Source of the DNA: Gammaproteobacteria bacterium | GTDB taxonomy: Bacteria > Pseudomonadota > Gammaproteobacteria > Steroidobacterales > GCA-2729495 | Direction of reading: 5' to 3' | Assembly: GCA_021773815.1 (NCBI GenBank) | Contig: JAJFJS010000067.1 | Span: 82,819-146,818, forward strand | Length of the DNA stretch: 64,000 nucleotides | Part shown: positions 48,631 to 58,782 of the stretch, piece by piece | Numbering within the stretch: position 1 is the first letter of the stretch | Layout of the letters: the number at the start of each line of letters is the position of its first letter | Program-made: the position numbers and the translations under genes | The notes under the pieces: model-generated | What the model was told of the DNA's origin: nothing | Database searches by the model: none | Seen by the model: only the letters and a program-made list of their open reading frames with translations

Positions 48631-49082
48631 CCGGTAATCGGCGTCGCCTCGACGACGATGGCGTGTTGCGACGCACGCTCCAGGTCGTCGGCGACAGGAC
48701 GCTTGTCCTTGCGGAGCCGAATATCGTGGTAGGCGGCATCCTGCGGAAACAGGGCGAGATAATCACGCAGCGCGGCCTTGATCACGACCGGATCGTCGAC
48801 GACTACGGCGGCACGATAGGGCCGATCCCGCCCCTCGATGCGTAGCACGACATCCGCACCACCGCGCAGGTTACGCCACCAGAGATTCTCCGCCGAGGTA
48901 AAACAGCGCACCGTCGTACCGATGCGGACATATCGCACCGGGGTCGTAAATTGTCGGCCGCTCTTGCGCCCGGTAAAGGTGATCAGCATCAGGCTGCGGC
49001 TCAACAGCACGTGCAGCGGCGAGCGCAGCAGAAAGCGCATGACGGGATTGATGACGGCAAAGAGTGGCTCGGGCAGTTTCAT
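48627..49082 (-). CDS. Nitroreductase-family deazaflavin-dependent oxidoreductase
   Basis: 151-residue split-barrel protein. LMLITFTGRKSGRQFTTPVRYVRIG and ENLWWRNLRGGADVVLRIEGRDRPYRAAVV are typical of the F420/FMN-dependent nitroreductase-like family. It is upstream of msrA (its stop overlaps the msrA start in ATGA). It is intact, unlike the related gene at 37747-38201, and the two are not recent duplicates. Confidence 0.85.
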   Translation of the reverse strand: MKLPEPLFAVINPVMRFLLRSPLHVLLSRSLMLITFTGRKSGRQFTTPVRYVRIGTTVRCFTSAENLWWRNLRGGADVVLRIEGRDRPYRAAVVVDDPVVIKAALRDYLALFPQDAAYHDIRLRKDKRPVADDLERASQHAIVVEATPITG

Positions 49083-49387
49083 GACATCGCTCTATGGCAT
49101 CTCATGGGGGTAAGCCGACGCCTCGACTGTACCACCAAGCCGGTCCGGCGGCACGTCGCCCGGGCAGGCCGCGATCAGACGGCGGCAATCAGCGCCAGCA
49201 CCCGCCGGTGCATCTCATCACGCGTTGCATGGAAGGCCGCGGGATCCTGCCGTGTGCCTCGCTGCCGGCAGACTGCGCCTTGCAGCGGTCACCGCCCGGG
49301 CACTGTAACCACCCGTCGGCCATCTACGACCGACAGGCGTTACCGGCGCACAGCAACAGCACGTGGGCCGGCACCACGGCCGGACCG
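49083..49387. other. 300-base gap, no supported gene
   Basis: I see no gene and no clear signal here. A minus-strand frame ends with FHATRDEMHRRVLALIAAV, which could be a decayed C-terminus, but an upstream stop and its short length prevent an assignment. Confidence 0.4.
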
Positions 49388-50455
49388 TCAACCGGCATCG
49401 AGTTGCCAGGTCCGACGCAGAAAATGCAACAGATCACGGCTGGACTGCTCGACCGCCGCGGGATTCTTGCCCATCGTGTACCCGTCACTGTGCGCACACT
49501 GCGACAGTGCGGAAAAGGCGTTGAACGCATTGTCCATCGACTTGCCGCTGGTCATCTCGGTCGCCTGCCCTTCCGGTCCCCAGTGCATCAGGCAGTCGCG
49601 CGTCACGACCTTGCCCGGAAAAAACTGCTGCGGGAACGGCGCATCCCACGCGTGCCCGGCGCCCGGATACGTAACCAGTTCCACCGCGACACCCAGCCCG
49701 GCGAGCCGGTCACGGAACCGCTCGCAGGCCGGAATCGACATCGACTCGTCCGCCTCGCCCATCATGATCAGCAACGGACTGCCCTCGACCCGGAAATCGG
49801 TAAACTCGACCATGCAGCCGCCGTAAAACATCGCATAAGCGGAAAATCGCGGCCCGTCGCGGCCAAGCACTGTCTCGATGACCGGCTCGAACATCATGTA
49901 CAACGTCGATCCGGCGCCGAGCGAAAACCCGGTGACGCCGATCCTGTCCGGATCGATAAACGGATGTGCCTGCAAGGCTTTGAGTGCGCTCAGCGCATCA
50001 GCCATCTGCGTATAGATCGGCGCCTTCTCCAGGCGCTCGAGGTACCCGTCGGTGCTGCGCAGGTTGCGCGACGCAAACGTATCGACGCCGAGCCCGGCAA
50101 TGCCGTTTCGCGCCAGGAACATCGCCAGGTTAGTGTTGCGCCCGACCCAGTCACCGCCGGAACCGTGCAGGATGACCATGGCCGGCACCCGGTTGGTCGC
50201 CGACGCGTCGTCCGGCAGCACCAGCGTGCCGCCAACAGTCTGCCGGACGGCATTGACGCCACCGTCGTGAAAATCCCGGCCGGATTTTGCGTTGAACGAC
50301 TCAAATCCGACGACGCCATATGGAGCATCCGCGAAATTCGTCGGGTAAAAAACATCGACGACCGGCTCGGTTCGCGGCCACAACGAATACAGTCCATAGG
50401 CGGCCAGCGCAACAACGAGAATACCGGCGATGCGCCGGAGCCACTTCATGATCAT
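49388..50455 (-). CDS. Dienelactone-hydrolase-like alpha/beta hydrolase, membrane-anchored
   Basis: About 355 residues. An N-terminal membrane anchor (IAGILVVALAAYGLYSLW) precedes an alpha/beta hydrolase domain. The nucleophile elbow is GVTGFSLGAGST, the acid lies in MMGEADESMS, and the His in YPGAGHAWD. VPAMVILHGSGGDWVGRN holds the oxyanion region. Relatives cleave lactones and esters; the true substrate is unknown. I use the ATG at 50455 (another at 50449) rather than a TTG at 50467. Confidence 0.85.
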   Translation of the reverse strand: MIMKWLRRIAGILVVALAAYGLYSLWPRTEPVVDVFYPTNFADAPYGVVGFESFNAKSGRDFHDGGVNAVRQTVGGTLVLPDDASATNRVPAMVILHGSGGDWVGRNTNLAMFLARNGIAGLGVDTFASRNLRSTDGYLERLEKAPIYTQMADALSALKALQAHPFIDPDRIGVTGFSLGAGSTLYMMFEPVIETVLGRDGPRFSAYAMFYGGCMVEFTDFRVEGSPLLIMMGEADESMSIPACERFRDRLAGLGVAVELVTYPGAGHAWDAPFPQQFFPGKVVTRDCLMHWGPEGQATEMTSGKSMDNAFNAFSALSQCAHSDGYTMGKNPAAVEQSSRDLLHFLRRTWQLDAG

Positions 50456-50639
50456 GCGGTTGTGCAACCCGAAAACCGGAGTGCCGGCATTTTAGCAGCA
50501 CACTCGGATGCCGTGAGTTTGCCCGTGCGCGTCGGGCAAGGCGTGATGCCATCACAATACGCGCCGATCCGACATCGACGGCATCCAATCACGCGGAGCA
50601 CGCGGAGTGATATCCCCGCGCCTCGCGCGGTCGGCGGCT

Positions 50640-51287
50640 TTACCGGTCGGCGGCGACGGTGGCCGAATAGTCCCTGCCGGCCGCGGCGACGGCCGAATCG
50701 TGCAACGGAGCCGTCATGATGTCGTCGACGTTGTACAGAAAGAAGCCGCCGGGCAGCGCATGAACGCGGGCATTGGTGAATGCACCCTGCTCATCCACGA
50801 TGCCCAGAAAATAGACCCGGGATCCGTCGCTCAGTATGGCGTGCACATCTTCAGCGACGAGCGCGGCCGTTTTACCGGCCGCCGAGACCGTAATATCGCC
50901 GTCGAGCAACGGATCGGCCGAGATGAAGAACAGGCCGATCGCGCGACCCGGCGGGAACGCCAGCGTGAAATCATCGCCGTCATGAAACATGCCGCCGTCG
51001 ACGGTACCGAGGAAATTCGGCGCAGACGTCGTTGCGTACAGGTGCGAGACCTTCATCGCCAACCCGTCGAAGTCGTACTGAAACGTGATGCCATCAGCCG
51101 AAGCTGCATTTTCGATCGTCATCCCGGACGGCATACGATCGAAATCGAGCACCCGCGGTTCCGTGGGCAGTGCGGCTGCGAAGTTTGCCAGCGCCGAATA
51201 GGCGGCCGGCTCTGCCTGGAGCGGCTCGTTGGCGGCCAGACCGATAACGGCACAGATGCCCGCCATCAGCGATATCGTTTTTTTCAT
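50640..51287 (-). CDS. Secreted protein of unknown function
   Basis: 215 residues with a signal peptide (KKTISLMAGICAVIGLAANEPLQA). The mature part is rich in beta-type sequence (LDFDRMPSGMTIENAASADGITFQYDFDGLAM, FLGTVDGGMFHDGDDFTLAFPPGRAIGLFFISADP). It resembles beta-sandwich extracellular domains, but I recognise no family. Start ATG 51287 has AAGGGG upstream. Confidence 0.7.
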   Translation of the reverse strand: MKKTISLMAGICAVIGLAANEPLQAEPAAYSALANFAAALPTEPRVLDFDRMPSGMTIENAASADGITFQYDFDGLAMKVSHLYATTSAPNFLGTVDGGMFHDGDDFTLAFPPGRAIGLFFISADPLLDGDITVSAAGKTAALVAEDVHAILSDGSRVYFLGIVDEQGAFTNARVHALPGGFFLYNVDDIMTAPLHDSAVAAAGRDYSATVAADR

Positions 51288-51456
51288 TGTCGCGCCCCTT
51301 AAACGGGATCTTGTCGTTATGCATCGGGATCCGGACGCTTGCCGTCCGCATTACAGGCGGCCGGCAATCTTCCACTTCCCTGTACCCACCATACGCATTC
51401 GGCTACGGCCAATGCGATGCAATTGACATAAAGGGCGACCTTTTCTGCCGATTATG

Positions 51457-52359
51457 TCAGGTCTGCGGAGCCGTCAGGATCTCAATATTGCGCGCCAGTT
51501 TTTTCATTCGATGACCGAATTTTTGCCGCTGCTTGTCGGTCAATTCGGCATCGAGCGCGATGATCATACGCATCATCAACAGCCGATTTTCGTCGACGAG
51601 CATCCGGTATTCGTCCCGATCGTTATGATTGGGCGCCATCATCAGGCGCGCCATGCGCTGACTGAATTCGGGTTCCGGTGGCCGCTCGACAACCAGGCTG
51701 CGAAATTCCTGCTGCCATTGCCGGCGACTCGCCATCCATTCGAGTGACACATCGTGCAGGCCATCCTGATACGACCGCACAAGATCCTTCTGCTCACGCG
51801 ACAATCGGCCCAGCAGGCGCTCCATCGCCCGGATCGTGCTTTCATAACGCTTCTCACGCCGCTCTTCCGCCGTCTGGCCGGCATAGTCCTCCCAGAGTTC
51901 CTGGTTCGATTCCTCCAGGTTCTCGATGAACTCGTCGATTTGATCGGCGCTCAGCAAGACGAAGAACTCACTGATATCCGGCGTCGTTTGCATGATGAAT
52001 TCATCCCACAACTCGATCATCCGCGCGTAGTGGCGCTCGATCATCGCGAGCGTGATGGCGCCGGTTGCCACATCGCGATCGATCTCACGGACCAGCCGGG
52101 CGTATTGGGGCAATTGATCACGACGGTGCCAGTCGACGTTTTTTTGCACCAGCAGTTCGAGCCGCTCCTCCTGTTCGTCTTCCAGTGTGAAGAAATCACT
52201 GACATACCAGACGATCAGCCAGTCCAGCTGGTTATAGACGAGTCGCGTGGCCGAGCATCCGGCCAGCAACAACACACACAGGCACAGCGCGAGCCGCCCG
52301 CTAGCGCGGGACGCGGCGCCGCGGGGCCTGTCGAGTTGTTGTGTCGGTGCCAGCGCCAT
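51457..52359 (-). CDS. DUF6279-family lipoprotein
   Basis: Lipoprotein of about 300 residues with lipobox LLLAGC. It is almost all charged helix: YNQLDWLIVWYVSDFFTLEDEQEERLELLVQ and FIENLEESNQELWEDYAGQTAEERREKRYESTIRAMERLLGRLSREQKDLVRSY. This is the pattern of DUF6279 lipoproteins. Start at the ATG at 52359 is preferred over the GTG at 52431 because it places the signal peptide at the N-terminus. It lies about 105 bases downstream of purA. Confidence 0.85.
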   Translation of the reverse strand: MALAPTQQLDRPRGAASRASGRLALCLCVLLLAGCSATRLVYNQLDWLIVWYVSDFFTLEDEQEERLELLVQKNVDWHRRDQLPQYARLVREIDRDVATGAITLAMIERHYARMIELWDEFIMQTTPDISEFFVLLSADQIDEFIENLEESNQELWEDYAGQTAEERREKRYESTIRAMERLLGRLSREQKDLVRSYQDGLHDVSLEWMASRRQWQQEFRSLVVERPPEPEFSQRMARLMMAPNHNDRDEYRMLVDENRLLMMRMIIALDAELTDKQRQKFGHRMKKLARNIEILTAPQT

Positions 52360-52431
52360 GCTCCAGTCCGCCGTGTTGACGTGTTCTTGTCCCGCCCGCG
52401 CCCCTGAAAGACCACGAACCGAGAGACGCAC

Positions 52432-52463
52432 GAGCCGGACGTCAGCCTCGCTGTCTGTCCGGC

Positions 52464-52465
<2 letters not shown>
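52432..52465. terminator. Stem-loop after purA
   Basis: GAGCCGGAC and GTCCGGCTC form a perfect nine-base stem around a 16-base loop at the purA stop. No T-run follows on the minus strand, so it is more a 3'-end stem-loop than a classic intrinsic terminator. Confidence 0.5.
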
Positions 52466-53979
<1,514 letters not shown>

Positions 53980-54033
53980 GATTCACTGACGACCCGTCGC
54001 AACACGACCAAAGCGCCAACCATTCCGGACGAA

Positions 54034-54900
54034 TCAGTCTTGCTCGGAATTCTTCAGATAGCGGAAAAAATCACCGTTCGTATCGAGAACGAGAATATCG
54101 TTGCCGGTGCCGATCGATTCCTTGTACGCCTGGATGCTCCGGAAAAATCGGTAAAATTCCTCGTTCTTCCCGTAGGCCGCGGCGTATGTATCAGCCGATA
54201 TCGCATCGCCCTGACCCTTGACCTTCTCCGCGTCACGATACGCTTCGGCGAGAATGACCGTTCGCTCGCGATCCGCCTCCGCGCGGATCTGCTCGGCGGT
54301 CTCGGCGCCCTCGGCGCGCAACTCCGCAGCGGTTCGCGCCCGTTCCTGGCGCATGCGGTTGAAGACCGATTCGCTGACATCATCGGAAAACTCGATGCGT
54401 TTGACGCGCACGTCGATGACATGGATGCCCAGCGTTGCGGCATCACCACGTGCCTTGGCCAGCATGAACTCCATGATTTCGCGCCGCTCGGCCGTTACGA
54501 CTTCCGGTACGGTGCGTTTCGCGAACTCGGCTCGAATGCCGTCCTTGACGATTTCAAGAAGTCGCTGCGCAGCCCGCGCCTCATCACCACTCGTCGCTCG
54601 ATAGTAGTCTGCGACATTGGTAATTTGCCACTTGATGAAGAAATCCACGAACAGATTCTTCTTCTCGCGGGTCAGGAACAGTTCCTGCGGATTCTTGATG
54701 GTCAGAATCTGTTTCGGGAAAAACTGGACGTTGTTGATAATCGGAATCTTGACGTGCAAGCCGGGCTCGAAATTCGATTCGATGATTTCACCAAACCGGA
54801 ACTTGACGGCCAGTTCCCGCTCGTCGACAGCAAACAGCGACATCATCATGACGATGACGACGGCCGCAATGCCGAATGCGCTCAGGCGAAGACTGTTCAT
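54034..54900 (-). CDS. hflC: Modulator of FtsH protease HflC
   Basis: SPFH/band-7 membrane protein that with HflK forms a cage around the FtsH protease. An N-terminal membrane helix (LSAFGIAAVVIVMMMSLFAV) precedes the band-7 domain (ELAVKFRFGEIIESNFEPGLHVKIPIINNVQFF). A coiled coil (RERTVILAEAYRDAEKVKGQGDAISA) follows. 288 residues is normal. Its ATG overlaps the hflK stop (ATGA). Confidence 0.96.
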   Translation of the reverse strand: MNSLRLSAFGIAAVVIVMMMSLFAVDERELAVKFRFGEIIESNFEPGLHVKIPIINNVQFFPKQILTIKNPQELFLTREKKNLFVDFFIKWQITNVADYYRATSGDEARAAQRLLEIVKDGIRAEFAKRTVPEVVTAERREIMEFMLAKARGDAATLGIHVIDVRVKRIEFSDDVSESVFNRMRQERARTAAELRAEGAETAEQIRAEADRERTVILAEAYRDAEKVKGQGDAISADTYAAAYGKNEEFYRFFRSIQAYKESIGTGNDILVLDTNGDFFRYLKNSEQD

Positions 54901-56051
54901 TGCCGGCTCCTTCTCGATCTGAGATCGTCGCCGGAGCGACGCGACGTAGTGGTCGAACCCGGGCTGACGGCCTGTGGCGTCGAACCACTCGTCGAACCCG
55001 CGCCGGTACCACGCCCCTGTTCGAGCAACTTGTCGATCGGCAGGTAGATCATGTTTCCGCTGCCCTCCGCATCGAGCAATACCTTGTTCGAATTGCCGAA
55101 GACTTCTTCGATCGCCTCGATATACAGGCGCTCGCGCGTCACCGACGGTGCCTTCTCGTAGGCCACGAGTAATTGCTCGAAGCGCGACGCCTCACCTTCG
55201 GCATCGGCGATGACCCGTGCCCGGTAGGCCTCGGCATCATTCAATCTGCGCATCGATTCACCACGCGCCTTCGGCAGAATGTCATTCGCATAGGACTGCG
55301 CCTCGAATGCCAGCCGAGCCTTGTCCTCGCGGGCCTTGATCGCATCCTGCACCGCGGCCTCGACCTGGCTCGGGAAGTTCGTATCCTGCAGGTTGACCGT
55401 CGTGATGATGATCCCGGCTCCATACTCATCGATCGCTTCCTGGATCAATTGCTGCGTCGATATCGCGATCTGGGCACGGCCTTCGAGCAACACGAAATCG
55501 GCCGTGTTCTTGCCGATGACCTCGCGAATCGCGCTCTCGCTAATGTCAGCAAGTGTCCCCTCCGGGTCCAACACATTGAACAGGTAAGCGTTCGGATCTG
55601 CATTCTTATACTGGATGACGAGATCGACGACGACGATATTCTCGTCGGCTGTCAGCATGCGTGTCTGCTGGCGCAGGTTATTGACGCGCGTGACGCCAAC
55701 CTTCTCGACGGTTTCGATCGGAAACGGCAGGTGCCAGCGCAGGCCCGGGGGCGTCGCCGTGACGAAAGCGCCAAACCGCAACACGACGCCGCGCTCATCG
55801 GCGTTGACCCGATACAGGCCGGTCGCGAGCCAGCCCGCGATCGCGACGAGAACGATGATCAGGATCGCCGCACCACCCGGGGGCTTCGCCGTCCCGGATC
55901 CGCTGCGACCGCCGCCGCCCTTGCCGCCGAACAATGAATTGAACCGGCGCTGCCAGTCACGCACGATCTTGTCGAGATCCGGTGGTCCGTCGCCGCTGCC
56001 GCCACCGCGGTCCCACGGATTCTTGCCGTTCCCTGAGTCATTCCAAGCCAT
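54897..56051 (-). CDS. hflK: Modulator of FtsH protease HflK
   Basis: Partner of HflC. The N-terminus MAWNDSGNGKNPWDRGGG (start ATG 56051) is followed by a Gly-rich cytoplasmic part. A membrane helix (AAILIIVLVAIAGWLATGLYRV) and the band-7 domain (GVVLRFGAFVTATPPGLRWHLPFPIETVEKV) come next. A Ser/Thr-rich C-terminus ends it. The open frame extends upstream to 56102, but MAWN is the family start. Confidence 0.96.
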   Translation of the reverse strand: MAWNDSGNGKNPWDRGGGSGDGPPDLDKIVRDWQRRFNSLFGGKGGGGRSGSGTAKPPGGAAILIIVLVAIAGWLATGLYRVNADERGVVLRFGAFVTATPPGLRWHLPFPIETVEKVGVTRVNNLRQQTRMLTADENIVVVDLVIQYKNADPNAYLFNVLDPEGTLADISESAIREVIGKNTADFVLLEGRAQIAISTQQLIQEAIDEYGAGIIITTVNLQDTNFPSQVEAAVQDAIKAREDKARLAFEAQSYANDILPKARGESMRRLNDAEAYRARVIADAEGEASRFEQLLVAYEKAPSVTRERLYIEAIEEVFGNSNKVLLDAEGSGNMIYLPIDKLLEQGRGTGAGSTSGSTPQAVSPGSTTTSRRSGDDLRSRRSRQ

Positions 56052-56105
56052 AAGCATTCCGATCTTTGCCAAATTCACGGCAACCGACCCAGCGTCAGTC
56101 ACCCG

Positions 56106-57374
56106 TCAAACTATCTGTAAATCTTCGCGCCGCTGCAGATCCTGAAACCCGCGGCGATCGATCTCCACATCCAACTCCCAACCGCCGTCTTGCATGATTC
56201 GCTCATCCACGACGGTCGCTCGTTCGTAGAGCAGGGCGCGCAGCCTGGCCTGGGATACGCCGAGCCGGACGGTCCCGCTGACCCTGTCCTTATGCAGCGC
56301 ATCAGCGATAACTTCCAGCAGTATTTCTGTGCCCTGTCCCGTAGCGGCCGATAACCAGACCCTGGCCACGCTGCCATCGGCAGCCCTGTCAATCCTCGGC
56401 GGGACACCGAGTATATCAGTCTTATTGTAGACCTGAACCAGCGGGCGATCCCCTGCGCCGATCTGATTCAGGACCTCATCGACGTCCTTGATCCGCTCCA
56501 GGTGCTCCGGGTCGGCACAATCGACGACGTGCAGAATCAGGTCCGCATCGACGGTCTCTTCGAGCGTCGACTGGAACGCCGCGACGAGTTCGTGTGGCAG
56601 GTCGTGCACGAATCCGACGGTGTCGGCCAATGCCACCGGGCCGCCGACCGGCAATTCAATGCGCCGTATGGTCGGATCCAGCGTCGCAAACAACTGATCC
56701 GCCACGAACACCCGCGCGTCGGTCAACTGGTTAAAGAGTGTCGACTTGCCCGCATTCGTGTAGCCGACCAGTGACACGGTCGGCAACTCGCGTCGCTGCC
56801 GTTGCCGGCGGGCCAGCCCCCGTCGCAGCGCCAATCGCTCGAGCCGCGCCCGCAAGCGACGGATCCGCTGCCCGACCAGCCGCCGGTCGGTTTCCAACTG
56901 TGTTTCGCCCGGTCCGCGCAAACCGATGCCGCCTTTCTGCCGCTCCAGATGCGTCCAGCCGCGGACGAGGCGCGTCGACAGGTGTTCGAGCTGGGCCAGT
57001 TCAACCTGCAATTTGCCTTCGAAGGTCCGCGCGCGCAGGGCAAATATATCGAGTATCAGGCCGGTCCGATCGACCACCCGCCGCTGGAGGGCGGTTTCCA
57101 GATTCCGTTCCTGCGCCGGGGTCAGCGCATGATCGACGAGGACAATGTCGATCTCCGAGGCATCGGCGAGCGCCTTGATTTCATCCAGTTTGCCCGCACC
57201 CACGAGGTATTTCGGATTGACCGACCGCACCCGCGCCGACAACCGGCCAACGACCTCGGCGCCGGCCGCGAGCGCCAGCGAATGGAATTCATCCTCATCA
57301 TCGCGAAGGGACGGCGGATCGACTCGCACATTAATCAGAAGGGCGCGTTCACCGCGCTTGGGACGATCAAACAA
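56106..57374 (-). CDS. hflX: Ribosome-associated GTPase HflX
   Basis: GTPase that splits stalled or heat-damaged ribosomes. The N-terminal domain (YLVGAGKLDEIKALA, FDHALTPAQERNLE-like text, GETQLETDRRLV) and the G domain (GYTNAGKSTLFNQL, DTVGFVHDLP, NKTD) are intact. It is 422 residues. It appears to begin with TTG (FDRPKRGERALL is the family N-terminus). It lies between hfq and hflK, as usual. Confidence 0.95.
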   Translation of the reverse strand: MFDRPKRGERALLINVRVDPPSLRDDEDEFHSLALAAGAEVVGRLSARVRSVNPKYLVGAGKLDEIKALADASEIDIVLVDHALTPAQERNLETALQRRVVDRTGLILDIFALRARTFEGKLQVELAQLEHLSTRLVRGWTHLERQKGGIGLRGPGETQLETDRRLVGQRIRRLRARLERLALRRGLARRQRQRRELPTVSLVGYTNAGKSTLFNQLTDARVFVADQLFATLDPTIRRIELPVGGPVALADTVGFVHDLPHELVAAFQSTLEETVDADLILHVVDCADPEHLERIKDVDEVLNQIGAGDRPLVQVYNKTDILGVPPRIDRAADGSVARVWLSAATGQGTEILLEVIADALHKDRVSGTVRLGVSQARLRALLYERATVVDERIMQDGGWELDVEIDRRGFQDLQRREDLQIV

Positions 57375-57477
57375 TCCGCGTCCCGGCCGGCCGAGCCGCT
57401 CCCATCAGGGTCCCCGCGAATTCATCCATGAATGCTGTAAGCGGGCCAATGCCCGGTATTCGATACCGGCGTTTGAC

Positions 57478-57714
57478 CTACTCCTCGCCTCCGTCCCCGG
57501 CGGGCAGCCGGATATTGCGGGTCGGGACAACCGTCGAAATCGCGTGCTTGTAAACCATCTGGTTCACGCTGTTTTTCAGCAGCACGACAAATTGATCGAA
57601 GGAATCGATGGTGCCCTGGAGCTTAATGCCATTCACGAGGTAAATGGATACAGGCACTTTTTCTTTGCGCAACAGATTCAGAAACGGATCCTGCAGCGTT
57701 TGCCCTTTGGTCAT
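57478..57714 (-). CDS. hfq: RNA chaperone Hfq
   Basis: Hexameric Sm-like chaperone for small RNAs. The 78 residues contain Sm1 ([42 protein letters not shown]) and Sm2 ([19 protein letters not shown]). The C-terminal tail is very short compared with the ~100-residue E. coli form. AGGAG seven bases before the ATG supports the start. Confidence 0.97.
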   Translation of the reverse strand: MTKGQTLQDPFLNLLRKEKVPVSIYLVNGIKLQGTIDSFDQFVVLLKNSVNQMVYKHAISTVVPTRNIRLPAGDGGEE

Positions 57715-57826
57715 CTTCGACTCCTGTTCTTGTTCATTGTTATATTGCCAGCACGGCCTGATATCGCCTCACGGGCGAAATTCTAGCCCGACCCCGCCAA
57801 TATTGCATCATTCGCGAGCGACAGGC

Positions 57827-58771
57827 TCATATCCGGACATGTGCGGCCACCCGTCGCATGACCTGCTCGGCGACATCATCCCGCAGACAATCGAACTCCA
57901 CCATGCCGGATTCTCCGCGCAACCACGTCAATTGCCGCTTGACGAGCCGGCGTGTCGCGACTACCGCTCGCCGCGCCGCCTCCTCCCGGTCGCACTGCCC
58001 GTCCAGGAACCCCCACAATTGCCGATACCCGACCGCGCGCATCGACGGGCATTCGGCGTTCATATTCGGCATTGCCCGCAAGCGTTCAACCTCCGCCACG
58101 AAACCGTCACCCAGCATCCGTTCGAAACGCAATGCGATGCGCTCGTGTAACGCTCGCCGTTCGGACGGCACCAGCGCGAGGCGCAGATACTCGAATTCCG
58201 GGGGCCGGGCCGCCGCCGTTCGCCGCAGGTCCGACAATCGCTGACCGCTGAGTTCGATGACTTCCAGCGCCCGCTGAATTCGCTGGCGATCGTTCGGCCC
58301 GATACGCGCCGCCGTCGGCGGGTCCAGCCGGGCGAGACGCGCGTGCTGCGCGGGCCAGCCGGCGACGGCCGCGCGCGCATCGATGTCGGCCCGCACGGCC
58401 GCATCGGCCGCCGGCAGTGCGGCCAACCCGCGTTCCAGCGCGCGGAAATATAAAAAGGTGCCGCCGACGAGCAACGGCACGCGCCCGGCGGCAACGATGG
58501 CGTCGATTTCGCGCAGCGCATCGCGGCGGAAACGGCCGGCAGAATAAGTCTCCCACGGATCCAGGATATCGACCAGCCGATGCGGCGCCGTTGCCAGTAC
58601 GTCCGGCGGCGGTTTTGCCGTGCCGATATTCATGTGGCGATACACCATCGCCGAGTCGACGCTGACGATGTCGAATGGCAAACGGGCCGCCAGGTGCAGG
58701 GCGACACCGGTCTTGCCGGCGGCCGTCGGACCGACCAGGCACACGACCAGCGGATGGTTGGCTGCCGACAT
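57827..58771 (-). CDS. miaA: tRNA dimethylallyltransferase
   Basis: Adds a dimethylallyl group to A37 of tRNAs reading UNN codons. The 314 residues have the P-loop GPTAAGKTGVALHLA, SVDSAMVYRHMNIGTAKP, HRLVDILDPWETYSAGRF, VGGTFLYFRALERGLA and the C-terminal YRQLWGFLDG and TRRLVKRQLTWLR. It lies between mutL and hfq, the classic arrangement. Confidence 0.96.
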   Translation of the reverse strand: MSAANHPLVVCLVGPTAAGKTGVALHLAARLPFDIVSVDSAMVYRHMNIGTAKPPPDVLATAPHRLVDILDPWETYSAGRFRRDALREIDAIVAAGRVPLLVGGTFLYFRALERGLAALPAADAAVRADIDARAAVAGWPAQHARLARLDPPTAARIGPNDRQRIQRALEVIELSGQRLSDLRRTAAARPPEFEYLRLALVPSERRALHERIALRFERMLGDGFVAEVERLRAMPNMNAECPSMRAVGYRQLWGFLDGQCDREEAARRAVVATRRLVKRQLTWLRGESGMVEFDCLRDDVAEQVMRRVAAHVRI

Positions 58772-58782
58772 GCGCGCCCGGG

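Noticed and set aside
49094..50719. 541-codon plus-strand frame
   Set aside because: It covers the antisense of an alpha/beta hydrolase with an intact catalytic triad; composition is arginine-rich and without motifs.
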